39,755 nucleotides of DNA from contig VBAQ01000010.1 in assembly GCA_005883765.1 (NCBI GenBank), forward strand, positions 1-39,755, written 5' to 3'. Under the pieces are notes generated by a model. It searched no databases. It was not told the origin of the DNA and saw only the letters and a program-made list of their open reading frames with translations. The translations under genes and the position numbers were made by a program. This DNA comes from Bacteroidota bacterium. GTDB taxonomy: Bacteria > Bacteroidota > Bacteroidia > Chitinophagales > Chitinophagaceae. Below are positions 7,746 through 16,524 of this stretch, piece by piece (position 1 is the stretch's first letter; each line of letters begins with the position of its first letter).

Positions 7746-8753
7746 TCAATATTCAAAAAATATTTCAGTAGCCCCATAGCCAAAGGCAGGATGATACTGA
7801 TTAACAAAAGTTTTTACCTCCTTACGATGTTTGAGTTGTTCGTGGATTTCTTCACGCAATCTTCCGGTTCCTATACCGTGTACGACAATTAATGATGGCT
7901 GCATATGAGCTACAGCAAGATCATAATATTTTTCAAAGGTTTTTAATTGCAGGGAAACAATTTCATGGTTGCTGAGACCTCGCCAGTCGTTGGTAATTTT
8001 TTCAATGTGCAGATCAACCACAGAACGGGGTGGTTCTAAATGCCGGCTTGCTTGTGAGGCGTCATAGGCTTTTGAATGCATGAATCCAGTTTCAAGCTTT
8101 TCGTCTACCTCTTTCGCAGGGTATGTTTCGAACAGACGATGAGAGAATATGGCCTCCCCCTTCAGTCTTATCTCTTCAATCTTTGCAAAAAGTTGCCTGG
8201 GTTTCAGCCGTAGCGAGGCTTCATAATGTTCAGCTTTCTCTTTGTGCGGTTGCAGTAAAGAGAATTCAAATTCAAATGTGGGGCTATCATTGAGATTCTC
8301 AAAAGGAATATCATGTAAATAAAAATCCTGGAATGGGAGGATCTCATTTTTCAAGTCAAAATCAGTTTTTCCAAAGTAGTTCAATTTGTAAATAAACCTG
8401 TAGGCCGTGTCACTTCTGTTCAATAAATGAATTTTTAATTCTTCCACGACCTCATCGCCAAACTCATCTGAATCCATAACCGGCAGGAATGTGATCCATA
8501 CTCCGTCCGAGATCTTTTGAGCACTATCTTTTTCTTTTTTTACGTCATCAATATATTTTTTCTCTCTTTTCTTTGAAAATAATTTCTTTTCAGAGAATCG
8601 TTTGAAATAAGGGAAATCAAGCTGGTCAATATAGGCAGGAAACTTTACGCCTCTTACATCAACCATGACCATTTTGTTGTTGATAATGTCGATCACTTCA
8701 CCTTCTTCATTGGAATGAAGAATTAAAACTTTATCACCGATCTGGAATTTCAT
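7746..8753 (-). CDS. DUF2027 and Smr domain protein
   Basis: I start at ATG 8753 (335 residues): the N-terminus is then MKFQIGDKVLILHSNEEGEV, the start of the family, and the upstream open frame is repeat DNA. The first 60 residues are an SH3-like beta module (VIDIINNKMVMVDVRGVKFPAYIDQLD), then a charged linker, then a beta-rich DUF2027 region. The C-terminus is a Smr domain: VDLHIEKIT carries the LDLHG-like element and HGIGTGRLREE (about residues 292-302) is the signature loop. Smr domains are nucleases acting on nucleic acids or stalled mRNA/ribosomes in other proteins; the role of this Bacteroidota architecture is not known. Confidence 0.88.
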   Translation of the reverse strand: MKFQIGDKVLILHSNEEGEVIDIINNKMVMVDVRGVKFPAYIDQLDFPYFKRFSEKKLFSKKREKKYIDDVKKEKDSAQKISDGVWITFLPVMDSDEFGDEVVEELKIHLLNRSDTAYRFIYKLNYFGKTDFDLKNEILPFQDFYLHDIPFENLNDSPTFEFEFSLLQPHKEKAEHYEASLRLKPRQLFAKIEEIRLKGEAIFSHRLFETYPAKEVDEKLETGFMHSKAYDASQASRHLEPPRSVVDLHIEKITNDWRGLSNHEIVSLQLKTFEKYYDLAVAHMQPSLIVVHGIGTGRLREEIHEQLKHRKEVKTFVNQYHPAFGYGATEIFFEY

Positions 8754-8757
8754 AGTG

Positions 8758-8765
8758 CAAAGATA
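8758..8765 (-). promoter_or_regulatory. -7 box four bases before the Smr gene ATG
   Basis: Minus-strand TATCTTTG (8765-8758) is a perfect TANNTTTG box; the ATG starts at 8753. This implies a leaderless transcript. Where the -33 element should be (8785-8788) the DNA is instead a palindromic repeat. Confidence 0.5.
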
Positions 8766-8767
8766 AA

Positions 8768-8802
8768 CCTCACCCTCATTCCCTCTCCGCTTGCGGAGAG
8801 GG
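8768..8802. repeat. REP-like palindrome, copy 1
   Basis: CCCTCTCCGC (8781-8790) and GCGGAGAGGG (8793-8802) form a perfect 10-bp stem with a TT loop. On the minus strand it is followed by the tail AATGAGGGTGAGG. The hairpin-plus-G-rich-tail layout resembles REP elements mobilised by RAYT transposases; no transposase is in the window. Confidence 0.6.
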
Positions 8803-8920
8803 AGGCCAAGCAACAAATCTTCGATCCGCATTTGTACTAACAAATTAACAGTATACCTGTGTTCAACATTTATCAACAATTGATGTGGTAGAACAAAAAG
8901 TTTGGAATTGCAAGGCAGTA

Positions 8921-8983
8921 CCGCTCCTTCTCCATTTGCGGAGAAGGAGCCGGTCCGAAGGACTCCTTGGGAGAGAATGAGGT
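8921..8983. repeat. REP-like palindrome, copy 2 (inverted relative to copy 1)
   Basis: GCTCCTTCTCC (8923-8933) pairs with GGAGAAGGAGC (8940-8950), an 11-bp stem. A second hairpin GTCC/GGAC (8953-8963) follows, then the plus-strand tail GGGAGAGAATGAGGT, similar to the tail of copy 1 on the other strand. Together the two copies look like a BIME-style inverted pair. Confidence 0.6.
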
Positions 8984-9154
8984 AAAGCTGCAAAGAGATA
9001 AGAACGTACAAGTGTCACCGACGCTTCGGTCGGGATGCCGACATTTATCGTAGGCATGCGACGCAATGAACGCTAAATAGAATTGCAAAAGCTGGCCAAC
9101 ATAAATTACCTATTTCTAAAAGCTTTCAAATCTGAACAGTCAACTGCGACCTAA

Positions 9155-9243
9155 GTCTCCCCTTTGCGCTGACGCTGACGCCGTCGGCCATAGCCTATGG
9201 CGCCGGACGAAGCTTTGCGCAAGCGTTAGCGGGACAGGGGGCC
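9155..9243. repeat. GC-rich palindrome cluster at the permease 3' end
   Basis: GCCATAG/CTATGGC (9187-9201, one-base loop) is flanked by two TTTGCGC direct repeats, near 9164 and 9214, and by GCGTTAGCGGGACAGGGGG. The block is much richer in GC than its surroundings. Its right end supplies the last codons and the stop of the permease gene. Confidence 0.5.
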
Positions 9244-10932
9244 TTTTGCAAGCTTGCTGTTCCAACGTCCATAAGTAAAATAGATAACCAGTCCTATTAC
9301 CAGCCAAATCAGAAAGCGATACCAGTTTGTGTGGCTCTCCTGCGACATTAAATAGAAACAACTCAATAAGCCAGACACGGGTATCAATGAAAAATTTTTT
9401 AAGAATGTGTAAATAGAAACAATGATGGCTACAATAAAAAAGACCAGCATGGGTAGTCCTTCTTTTTTGAAAAGTCCTGCGTAGTAACCGGGAAGTTTAA
9501 TATAAATAATGATCATGGCCAGAAGAAGCAAGACTGGAACAATATATTTTCCATTGAAATAAGGCACTTTGAATTTGCTTTCCGGGCGATTAGGCAGTTG
9601 TTCTAGAATGAGCACACCGCCGCATACCAACACAAACGCAAACAGGGTTCCTATGCTTGTGAGTGCAATCACCACATCAAGATTCAGGAACAAAGCCGGT
9701 ATGCCGACCACCAATCCCGTGAGGATAGTAGAGAAGGAAGGCGTCTTGAATTTAGGAAAGATGGGAGGCAGCAGGCCGTCACGACTCATGCTCATCCAAA
9801 TACGCGGTTGGCCCAGCTGGTAAACCAGCAATACCGAAGCGATAACAATAATTGCACTCACAGAAATTACTCCCGCCAGTAAATTACTAAGCCTTAAGTT
9901 CTGGTCCTGGAAAACAAATGCAAGCGGATCGGCAACGTTCAATTTTGCGTAACTGGTCATTCCCGTAAGAACCAGCACCAATACGATGTACAGGCCAGTG
10001 CAAATAAACAAAGTATAAAACATTGCCTTAGGAAGATCGCGCTGAGGATTTTGGCATTCCTCGGCGGTCGTTGAGATCGCATCGAACCCGATATAGGCAA
10101 AAAACACCGCCGATACTCCACTCATGACACCGCTAAATCCATTGGGCATGAATGGGCTCCAATTGCCCGGACTTACATAAAATGCGCCTGCAATAATTAC
10201 CAGGAGAATTATAGCCAGTTTTATCAGCACCATGACATTATTTGCCGTGCGGGATTCACGAATACCTACATACACGATATAGGTGATGAGTACAACGATG
10301 CAGAAGGCTGGCACATCCATGACGAGATGAAAGCTGCCTAGCATGGGTGAGTGCTGCCATGCATTGTAAGTGGTTTGTAAACCCTGGTCTAATGAACTAA
10401 ATGGTGTGCCTTTCGATAGTTCCGTGGATGCGGCGACAAAACCATGATGAGCGGTGAAATAATCAATCGTCATCCATTCAGGGATGTGAATATTAAAGCC
10501 GGCCAATACTCTTACAAAATACTGACTCCATGAAATAGCAACGGCAATGTTTCCGATCGCATATTCCATCAGCAGATCCCAGCCAATGATCCAGGCAAAA
10601 ATTTCTCCGAACGAAACGTAAGAATAAGTGTAAGCGCTTCCGGAAACAGGAATGGTGGATGCAAACTCAGCGTAGCAATAAGCTGCGAAACTGCAGGCCA
10701 GGGCAGTAAATGAGAAGAGCAGAATAACAGCGGGCCCGCCGTGGAAACTCGCGGAACCGATGGCTGTGAAAACACCGGTACCTATTACTGCGGCAATTCC
10801 CAAAAAAGTAAGATCACGAACTTTGAGTACCCTTTTTAGATCAGTGCGGTGTCCTTCGCTATCACTCAATCCTTGCTGTGCGTCGCGTAAAATGGTTGGA
10901 ATGCTCTTTTTGCGGAAAAGTTGATTTGCCAT
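9226..10932 (-). CDS. APC family amino acid permease (cationic amino acid type)
   Basis: A 568-residue protein with about 14 hydrophobic helices. VRDLTFLGIAAVIGTGVFTAIG near residue 40 is the conserved first helix with the GxG substrate-binding break, followed by GGPAVILLFSFTALACSFAAYCYAEFAS; FAYIGFDAISTTAEEC is the helix-6 signature of the APC superfamily, and the overall pattern is that of CAT-type cationic amino acid transporters. The predicted role is proton-coupled uptake or exchange of amino acids; the exact substrate is unknown. The start ATG is at 10932. The last residues (GPLSR) are encoded by a GC-rich repeat, so the native C-terminus may have been altered. Confidence 0.9.
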   Translation of the reverse strand: MANQLFRKKSIPTILRDAQQGLSDSEGHRTDLKRVLKVRDLTFLGIAAVIGTGVFTAIGSASFHGGPAVILLFSFTALACSFAAYCYAEFASTIPVSGSAYTYSYVSFGEIFAWIIGWDLLMEYAIGNIAVAISWSQYFVRVLAGFNIHIPEWMTIDYFTAHHGFVAASTELSKGTPFSSLDQGLQTTYNAWQHSPMLGSFHLVMDVPAFCIVVLITYIVYVGIRESRTANNVMVLIKLAIILLVIIAGAFYVSPGNWSPFMPNGFSGVMSGVSAVFFAYIGFDAISTTAEECQNPQRDLPKAMFYTLFICTGLYIVLVLVLTGMTSYAKLNVADPLAFVFQDQNLRLSNLLAGVISVSAIIVIASVLLVYQLGQPRIWMSMSRDGLLPPIFPKFKTPSFSTILTGLVVGIPALFLNLDVVIALTSIGTLFAFVLVCGGVLILEQLPNRPESKFKVPYFNGKYIVPVLLLLAMIIIYIKLPGYYAGLFKKEGLPMLVFFIVAIIVSIYTFLKNFSLIPVSGLLSCFYLMSQESHTNWYRFLIWLVIGLVIYFTYGRWNSKLAKGPLSR

Positions 10933-11157
10933 TAGCCGGTTTGACGTTCAAAATAGTCAAAAAAATGTATAGACATATTTTTTGCAGTTAATATTTTACT
11001 GTGAAAGATGGACGACTGATAAAAATCAGCAAACAAACAAATAAGGATCATAATGGCACCGTGTGAGGGATTGCATCTTTGCTTTCAGAAAATATATTGA
11101 CATGAAACAACAGCACAAACCCATGTTCCCTCTTACAAACCGTCCATTCAATTTGAT

Positions 11158-11451
11158 TTGTTGAGTAAATTTTTCAAATGGTGTGGCGAACAGGAGAAAA
11201 ACCGCCTGGGATGGCTTGCACTATCACTGGCAGTCCATGGTTGTATAATCACTCCAATTGTTGTACTAACTATCGCCATGACCTCGAATAATTTTCTTTT
11301 ATGGATAGCAGGCATGGCAGCTATGGGAGGAACTTTGGTCGTTAACCTCGCAGCGCAGCCAACAAAAACTACTATACCAACATTTTTTCTAAGCCTTGTG
11401 ATTGATCTTGCGATTGTAATAGCCTGTGTCCTGCCATTAGTTACTCAGTGA
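11158..11451 (+). CDS. Small membrane protein of unknown function
   Basis: A 97-residue protein starting at TTG 11158 or the adjacent TTG 11161; no ATG is available before a TGA at 11098, so the start is uncertain. After a polar N-terminus (SKFFKWCGEQEKNRLGW) come three hydrophobic segments: ALSLAVHGCIITPIVVLTIA, FLLWIAGMAAMGGTLVVNLA and TFFLSLVIDLAIVIACVLPL. Codon use and the clear membrane pattern support a real gene, and its stop lies 11 bp from the convergent polyprenyl synthetase. I do not recognise a family with a known function. Confidence 0.6.
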   Translation: MLSKFFKWCGEQEKNRLGWLALSLAVHGCIITPIVVLTIAMTSNNFLLWIAGMAAMGGTLVVNLAAQPTKTTIPTFFLSLVIDLAIVIACVLPLVTQ

Positions 11452-11462
11452 ATTCTTAGAAG

Positions 11463-12428
11463 TTAGTTCTCCCGGTGGATCAGGAAGTGAGCGAGTTCCA
11501 TCAGCGGCTCCTTTCTTTTGGAAAGTACGGCAACATCTTCAAGATGGTTCAATGCCTCATCGAGGTATCTATTCTTTAGCTGCAGAGCCCATTCATTTAC
11601 CTTGCAATCATGAAACAATTGCAGAACTTTTTGAGTTTTGCCTTCCCCGTTGCCATTTATTAATTTTTTTAGTTCTTTTTTTTGTGAAGCATCTGCAGTC
11701 GCCAGAGCCTGGATAAGAAGAACAGTTTTTTTGTTCGCCTTTATATCGCCGCCCGTTTCCTTGCCAAATTTTTCTGGATCGCCAAAGGCATCCAGGTAAT
11801 CATCCTGGATTTGAAAAGCAATGCCCAGTTTTTTTCCAAATTCGTACAAAAGATTTTGATTTCTTTGCGAGGCTCCGCCCAATATCGAACCAAGCTTCAG
11901 GCTGGCCGCGAGCAGTACAGACGTTTTTAATTCGATCATGTGGAGGTAATCCTCCAGGCTAACATCATCCGCCTTCTCAAAATCCATGTCCAGCTGCTGG
12001 CCCTCACAAACCTCCCTGGCGGTCTTGTTGAATAAACTGATTACGGAATGGATATAAGAAGTATTGATCTCATTCAGATAGTCATACGCAGCAACAAGCA
12101 TTACATCACCGGCCAGGAGCGCTGTGCTTTCTCCAAACTTAGTATGCACTGTCTCATTTCCGCGACGCAAGGGGGCCTTATCCATCATATCATCATGTAT
12201 CAGCGTAAAATTGTGAAAGAGTTCAATGGCAGTCGAAACATGCCAGGCATCAGGATTGATGTCATCGAATAATTCATTTCCCATCAGGCACAATACAGGC
12301 CGGATCCTTTTTCCACCTAACTGCAAAAAATACTCATTGGGACGGTACAAGGAAGATGGCTCAGGAGGAAAATGAGGCCTTTCAAAATGAAGAGCAAATT
12401 TTTGAGATAAGAGTTCAAATGACTGCAT
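11463..12428 (-). CDS. Trans-isoprenyl diphosphate (polyprenyl) synthetase
   Basis: A 321-residue head-to-tail prenyltransferase, which condenses isopentenyl diphosphate with allylic diphosphates. The two Mg-binding aspartate motifs are present: DDMMD (residues 79-83, in LIHDDMMDKAPLRRG) and DDYLD (209-213, in QIQDDYLDAFGDPEKFGKE). GGKRIRP near residue 38 binds the diphosphate. The length fits farnesyl/geranylgeranyl-type enzymes rather than long-chain octaprenyl synthases, but chain length cannot be fixed by eye. It would supply precursors for menaquinone, carotenoids or undecaprenyl carriers. It lies downstream of rnr on the same strand with a 257-bp gap of repeat-type DNA. Confidence 0.92.
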   Translation of the reverse strand: MQSFELLSQKFALHFERPHFPPEPSSLYRPNEYFLQLGGKRIRPVLCLMGNELFDDINPDAWHVSTAIELFHNFTLIHDDMMDKAPLRRGNETVHTKFGESTALLAGDVMLVAAYDYLNEINTSYIHSVISLFNKTAREVCEGQQLDMDFEKADDVSLEDYLHMIELKTSVLLAASLKLGSILGGASQRNQNLLYEFGKKLGIAFQIQDDYLDAFGDPEKFGKETGGDIKANKKTVLLIQALATADASQKKELKKLINGNGEGKTQKVLQLFHDCKVNEWALQLKNRYLDEALNHLEDVAVLSKRKEPLMELAHFLIHREN

Positions 12429-12437
12429 AGCGGTTAA

Positions 12438-12467
12438 GTATGAGGTAGGAAGTAGGAGGTACGATAT
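12438..12467. repeat. Heptad array, units like GAGGTAG / GAAGTAG
   Basis: Successive 7-base units GAGGTAG, GAAGTAG, GAGGTAC and GATATGC lie just upstream of the polyprenyl synthetase start. They are purine-rich on this strand and roughly complementary in style to the array at 12648-12700. Confidence 0.55.
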
Positions 12468-12647
12468 GCCAGTTTTAAAATAAACCGACGCGGCAGCTTC
12501 CGGATTCTTCTACCTAATTCCTATCGTAAGATATGTACAATCTCTTTGTGATTTTAAAAATTCTGATAGCAAGCTCATAGGCTAATTAACACACCAAGAA
12601 AAGTTTTTATTTTATTGGCATTCGAAACTCTTCACTGCAGACGTTAC

Positions 12648-12700
12648 TTTTTGCCTCTTACCTTCGACCTCATGCTTCCGACCTCTTATTTCTTCCTATT
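12648..12700. repeat. Heptad array, units like GACCTCA / TGCTTCC
   Basis: Units TGCCTCT, TACCTTC, GACCTCA, TGCTTCC, GACCTCT and TATTTCT follow each other with a 7-base period and run into the 3' end of rnr, whose last codons encode NRKK. Confidence 0.55.
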
Positions 12701-14680
12701 CTTCCTTCCATCTTTCAGACCGCTTGCAACCACCCACTCATAATCGAGTTGACGTTTGGTAAGGTTCGCGGCCACAACTTTTATCCAGACCTTGTCTCCC
12801 ATCCTGAATTTTCTTCCTGAACGCTGACCCACCAGGCAATAATCATTTTCCACATGGCGGAAGTCATCAAAATCAAGAAGACTGTTCAAGCTGACAAGAC
12901 CCTCGCACTTGTGTTCAACTGTTTCCACCCAAAAACCAAACGAAGCCACTCCACTAATTACTCCTTCAAATTCTTCACCCAAAAAATTCTGCATGTATTC
13001 TACCTGTTTGTATTTATTTGCCGCACGTTCAGCTTCCATGGCGGCTCTTTCTCTTTCACTGCAATGCTTGCACTTTTCTTCCATCTTTTTATCCACACGA
13101 AGTTTATTTTCGATGACCTGGTGCAGCACCCGGTGCACAATCACATCAGGATAACGTCGAATCGGGGAAGTAAAATGACAATAGTTTTCAAATCCCAAAC
13201 CATAATGGCCAATATTTTCGGTGGCATATTTCGCCTTTGCCATAGTGCGAATACCTAATTGTTCCAATACATGTTGCTCTGGTTTGCCATGCACATCCAC
13301 TAACATCTGGTTAAATGATGCGGCGATCGCATCGGGTGAAGAGGTATCGAATTTGTGACCAAACTTTCTCGCAAAAGTGATGAAAGGAATCAATTTTTCT
13401 TCATCGGGATTATCATGCACGCGGTATGGGAAAGGTATGGGTTTATTTTTCAGTTTTATTTTTGAAAGATCACTTGCCACTGTCCTGTTTGCGAGCAACA
13501 TGAATTCCTCGATCAATTGGTGGGCCTCTTTACTCTCTTTTACGATGATCCCAATTGGCTTTTTATTCTCATCAAGTTTAAAACGCACCTCCTGTGATGA
13601 GAAGTTAATGGCTCCGTTTTTAAATCGCTGTTTGCGAAATCTCTGGGCCAGTTGATTGAGGATCAAAATTTCGTCGGAATACAATCCCTCTTCTGTTTCA
13701 ATGATCTCCTGCACTTCTTCATAAGTAAACCGGTGATCGGAATGGATCACAGTTTTGCCCAACCAGTGTTGCTTTACCTGTCCTTTAGGAGTGATTTGAA
13801 AAATTGCAGAAAAAGTAAGACTTTCTTCATGTGGCCTTAACGAGCACAAGACATTTGATATGTGCTCAGGCAACATGGGGTTTACCCTGTCTGGTAAATA
13901 AACCGAAGTTGCTTTCTCATAGGCAGCTTTGTCAAGGGCCGTCTCTTCTTCCACATAATGCGCCACGTCGGCAATGTGTACGCCTATTTCATAATTCCCA
14001 TTTTTTAATACCCGAAACGATAGCGCATCGTCAAAATCCTTTGCATCGATAGGATCGATCGTGAAGGTCAGTATCTCGCGAACATCTTTTCTTCTCCTGA
14101 TCTCTTCGTTTGAAATTTGATCCGGGATTCTCGCTGCTTCTGCCATCACCTCATCACCAAACTCGAGCGGAAAACCATTTTCCATCAAAATTTCCTTCAT
14201 CGCGAGGTCACTGCTGTCTTCTTCGTCCATCACGGAAACTACTTCGCCTACCGGTCGCTTGCCATCTTTTTCCCACTCCAACAGCCGTACAACTACCCTT
14301 TGATTATCTTTTGCTCCATTAAAATTCTGCTTTGGGATGTAAATGTCCGGCATCGGCTTATCCGTTTCAGCAACAAAAAATCCGAAGCCCTCGTTCATTT
14401 CCATTTTGCCCATGAATTCAGTCTGCTTTCGGCGCAAGACCTCGGAGATCACTCCCTGCATTCGCCCCCCGTCTTTTCTTTGCTCTTTGATGCTCACGCG
14501 AACTGTATCGCCATGCAAAGCGGTATTAAAGTCGCCCGGTTTTACTATCACATCCACCGGCAGATTCTCTACCATCACAAAACCCATTCCCGACCGGCTG
14601 ATATCTAATACACCCTGGAGTGTTTCTTCGTGGCTGAAATATCTTTCCTTCTTTTTTTTCTTCGAATTTTTTCTTCCCAT
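12686..14680 (-). CDS. rnr: Ribonuclease R
   Basis: A 664-residue 3'-5' exoribonuclease of the RNB family that degrades structured RNA, rRNA fragments and tmRNA-tagged mRNA. In order: a basic N-terminus (GRKNSKKKKKERYFS), cold-shock-type RNA-binding domains (GDFNTALHGDTVRV, then KMEMNEGFGFFVAETDKPMPDIYIP), the RNB catalytic domain with TIDPIDAKDFDDALSF holding the metal-binding Asp residues, GVHIADVAHYV, YLPDRVNPMLPEHIS, and SPIRRYPDVIVHR, and a C-terminal S1 domain (EEFEGVISGVASFGFWVETVEHKCEG). It is slightly shorter than E. coli RNase R, missing the N-terminal helix-turn-helix. The last codons lie in a heptad array. Confidence 0.95.
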   Translation of the reverse strand: MGRKNSKKKKKERYFSHEETLQGVLDISRSGMGFVMVENLPVDVIVKPGDFNTALHGDTVRVSIKEQRKDGGRMQGVISEVLRRKQTEFMGKMEMNEGFGFFVAETDKPMPDIYIPKQNFNGAKDNQRVVVRLLEWEKDGKRPVGEVVSVMDEEDSSDLAMKEILMENGFPLEFGDEVMAEAARIPDQISNEEIRRRKDVREILTFTIDPIDAKDFDDALSFRVLKNGNYEIGVHIADVAHYVEEETALDKAAYEKATSVYLPDRVNPMLPEHISNVLCSLRPHEESLTFSAIFQITPKGQVKQHWLGKTVIHSDHRFTYEEVQEIIETEEGLYSDEILILNQLAQRFRKQRFKNGAINFSSQEVRFKLDENKKPIGIIVKESKEAHQLIEEFMLLANRTVASDLSKIKLKNKPIPFPYRVHDNPDEEKLIPFITFARKFGHKFDTSSPDAIAASFNQMLVDVHGKPEQHVLEQLGIRTMAKAKYATENIGHYGLGFENYCHFTSPIRRYPDVIVHRVLHQVIENKLRVDKKMEEKCKHCSERERAAMEAERAANKYKQVEYMQNFLGEEFEGVISGVASFGFWVETVEHKCEGLVSLNSLLDFDDFRHVENDYCLVGQRSGRKFRMGDKVWIKVVAANLTKRQLDYEWVVASGLKDGRKNRKK

Positions 14681-14746
14681 GAAATAATTTTTATCACTCC
14701 AATAAGTTACAATGGAGCGTTATCTATCTGTCGCGGCGTGAGGAAA

Positions 14747-15910
14747 TTAGTCTCCCAAAGTGGTTCTGTGGACAGTTGTACCCCCGGTATCAACGGCATC
14801 CCTTCGCGATAATTCTGTGTGTTGGTCTTTCAAAGGGAGTGACTTAAATTCGTCAACGAACTTTACTGTTGATTCAATAAACTTTTCCTTCTCGCCAAAT
14901 AAAAAATAGTGCCGGATTGGGATCACATACATTGGCATTGTGTCCAACTCGGTTTTAAATTTCATCAACCGAATGGCGTCTTTTTCGGTGGTTAAAATAA
15001 TTTTATTGGCCGCGTCAATTTTTTCAAATCTTTTTTCAATATCCCGTAAGTCGTCGATGCTAAAAATATAATGATCACTGAAGGCTATCATGTAATAAGC
15101 GTGGCTCTTTTCCTCCAACAATTTTTTTAGCGGCAGAGGATTAGCAATTCCCGTTACAAGGAGCACTTCAGTCTTTAAATTCAATTGACATGTCGTAAGC
15201 CGGGTGATGTGATACGGCAAACCATACTCAATGGTTGAGAAAAAAATTTGCTGATGTGCTAATGGTCGAATTTCTTTCCGGATCCTGTCCGCCTCGTCCC
15301 TTGACATGTCAGGTTTGCATTTTGTCACCACGATTATATCGGCTCTTTTATAACCCGATTTCAGGTCACGCAAGTCACCAGTTGGCAAATAAAAATCACG
15401 CGTAAATAAATTATTGTAATCAGTAAGCAAAATATTCAGGCCCGCATTGATAGCGCGATGCTGAAAAGCATCATCTAAAATAATAGCCTGGGTTTCGGGC
15501 CTGTCATGCAGCAACTGTGGAATGGCCACCAGCCTTTCTTCGCCTACAGCTACAGGCACATCAGGAAATTTTAAATGGAAGAGCATCGGTTCATCACCAA
15601 TATCTAGCGCGGTTGCATTTTCATTTGCCAAGGCATAACCACTGGTCTTTCGTTTATAACCGCGGCTTAGGGTGGCTATTCGAAATTTGTTTTTCAAATG
15701 CTCTACTAAAAATTCGACCATAGGAGATTTCCCCGTACCTCCAAGTGATAAATTTCCAACGCAAATAATTGGTAGGCCAAAAGACGATGAGCGAAAAATA
15801 TTCTTATCGTAAAAGAAATTGCGCAGCCAGATGATGAACCAGTAAATAATTGCAAATGGCAAGAACAGAATGCGAAAAGATTTCAGAAACCAGTTAGAAA
15901 ACATAAACAT
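14747..15910 (-). CDS. lpxK: Tetraacyldisaccharide 4'-kinase
   Basis: A 387-residue inner-membrane kinase that phosphorylates the lipid A precursor at the 4' position. The N-terminus is a membrane-bound helix (FRILFLPFAIIYWFIIWLRNFFYDK), followed by the P-loop GNLSLGGTGKSP (residues 52-63), TLSRGYKRKT, DEPMLF and ILDDAFQHR, all lpxK signatures. The start at 15910 overlaps the stop of the upstream cyclo-ligase gene by 17 bp; a second ATG at 15904 is equally possible. The last 25 or so residues (from DQHTELSRRDAVDTGG) extend beyond the conserved end and look non-native. Known genes of this kind are essential for lipopolysaccharide. Confidence 0.93.
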   Translation of the reverse strand: MFMFSNWFLKSFRILFLPFAIIYWFIIWLRNFFYDKNIFRSSSFGLPIICVGNLSLGGTGKSPMVEFLVEHLKNKFRIATLSRGYKRKTSGYALANENATALDIGDEPMLFHLKFPDVPVAVGEERLVAIPQLLHDRPETQAIILDDAFQHRAINAGLNILLTDYNNLFTRDFYLPTGDLRDLKSGYKRADIIVVTKCKPDMSRDEADRIRKEIRPLAHQQIFFSTIEYGLPYHITRLTTCQLNLKTEVLLVTGIANPLPLKKLLEEKSHAYYMIAFSDHYIFSIDDLRDIEKRFEKIDAANKIILTTEKDAIRLMKFKTELDTMPMYVIPIRHYFLFGEKEKFIESTVKFVDEFKSLPLKDQHTELSRRDAVDTGGTTVHRTTLGD

Positions 15911-16463
15911 TATTCGGCGTAATACAAAGATTTAAAGGTACGTCAAATTCGTGGGTGCCTTCTATCACGTCAACCGGTTCGAAATAGCAGAAACCTACTT
16001 TCAAACAATCAGGCCGGCATTGTTGAAGATACTTGTCATAAAAACCCTGCCCATAACCGATCCTGTATCCCCGCTTGTCAAAAATAAGCAACGGTACAAA
16101 TACCATATCAATTACAGCTGCATCTGTAAGCGTGCCATCCATGGGCTCATGGATATTCCACGCATTCTTCAAAAAGGCTGTGTCCGCATCCACTTCAACG
16201 GCCTCCATTTCGTTTTTCTGAAAATCAGCTTTGGGATACAAAAACTTTATTGACGGATACTTGAATTCAAGATACCCGCTGAAGAGAGAAGTGTTGGGCT
16301 CCTGGTTTTCTTCAATAGGCCAATAAGAAAGTAAGTGATGGATCTCGGGCAAGTCTACTTTTTGAAACTGGATCAGCATCAGATCATTCGCCTTCACTCT
16401 TTCTGCCTCTGAAAGTTCCTTTCTTTTTCCCTTATAAATCCTCCTGCCTTCTTCTTTTTTCAT
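15894..16463 (-). CDS. 5-formyltetrahydrofolate cyclo-ligase
   Basis: I start at ATG 16463 (189 residues, MKKEEGRRIYKGKRKELS), the usual start for the family; the 16-residue longer version has no support. The enzyme (MTHFS, EC 6.3.3.2) converts 5-formyl-THF to 5,10-methenyl-THF using ATP. The signature RGYRIGYGQGFYDKYL with the Gly-rich phosphate loop is clear, preceded by DMVFVPLLIFDKRG, and the N-terminal RxxYKxKRKxLS helix is typical. It overlaps lpxK by 17 bp and follows rsmD by about 60 bp, in a four-gene operon. Confidence 0.92.
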   Translation of the reverse strand: MKKEEGRRIYKGKRKELSEAERVKANDLMLIQFQKVDLPEIHHLLSYWPIEENQEPNTSLFSGYLEFKYPSIKFLYPKADFQKNEMEAVEVDADTAFLKNAWNIHEPMDGTLTDAAVIDMVFVPLLIFDKRGYRIGYGQGFYDKYLQQCRPDCLKVGFCYFEPVDVIEGTHEFDVPLNLCITPNNVYVF

Positions 16464-16524
16464 GTGATTATAATAATTGAATCGCTCAAATACCAATAAC
16501 GTTATCATCATTTTTCAGCCATTG

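Larger units (their letters stand above)
8754..9225. other. Gene-free repeat-rich region
   Basis: The 470 bases between the Smr gene and the permease hold no credible gene. They contain a -7 box, two REP-like palindromes in opposite orientation, a small GC dyad near 9012-9040 (CCGAC/GTCGG) and a large GC-rich palindrome cluster at 9155-9243. The ORFs that span it are repeat translations. Confidence 0.6.

Noticed and set aside
8850-8885. DnaA-box-like TTATCAACA near 8872
   Set aside because: Only one imperfect copy; no cluster of boxes and no dnaA or dnaN nearby, so no origin is claimed.
8754-9088. Upstream extension of the Smr ORF and two other minus-strand ORFs
   Set aside because: These frames translate REP-like palindromes and lie upstream of a clear ATG with family-typical N-terminus at 8753.
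12854-14687. Several plus-strand ORFs of 60-163 residues opposite rnr
   Set aside because: They are shadows of the rnr reading frame; their translations are not protein-like and match no family.
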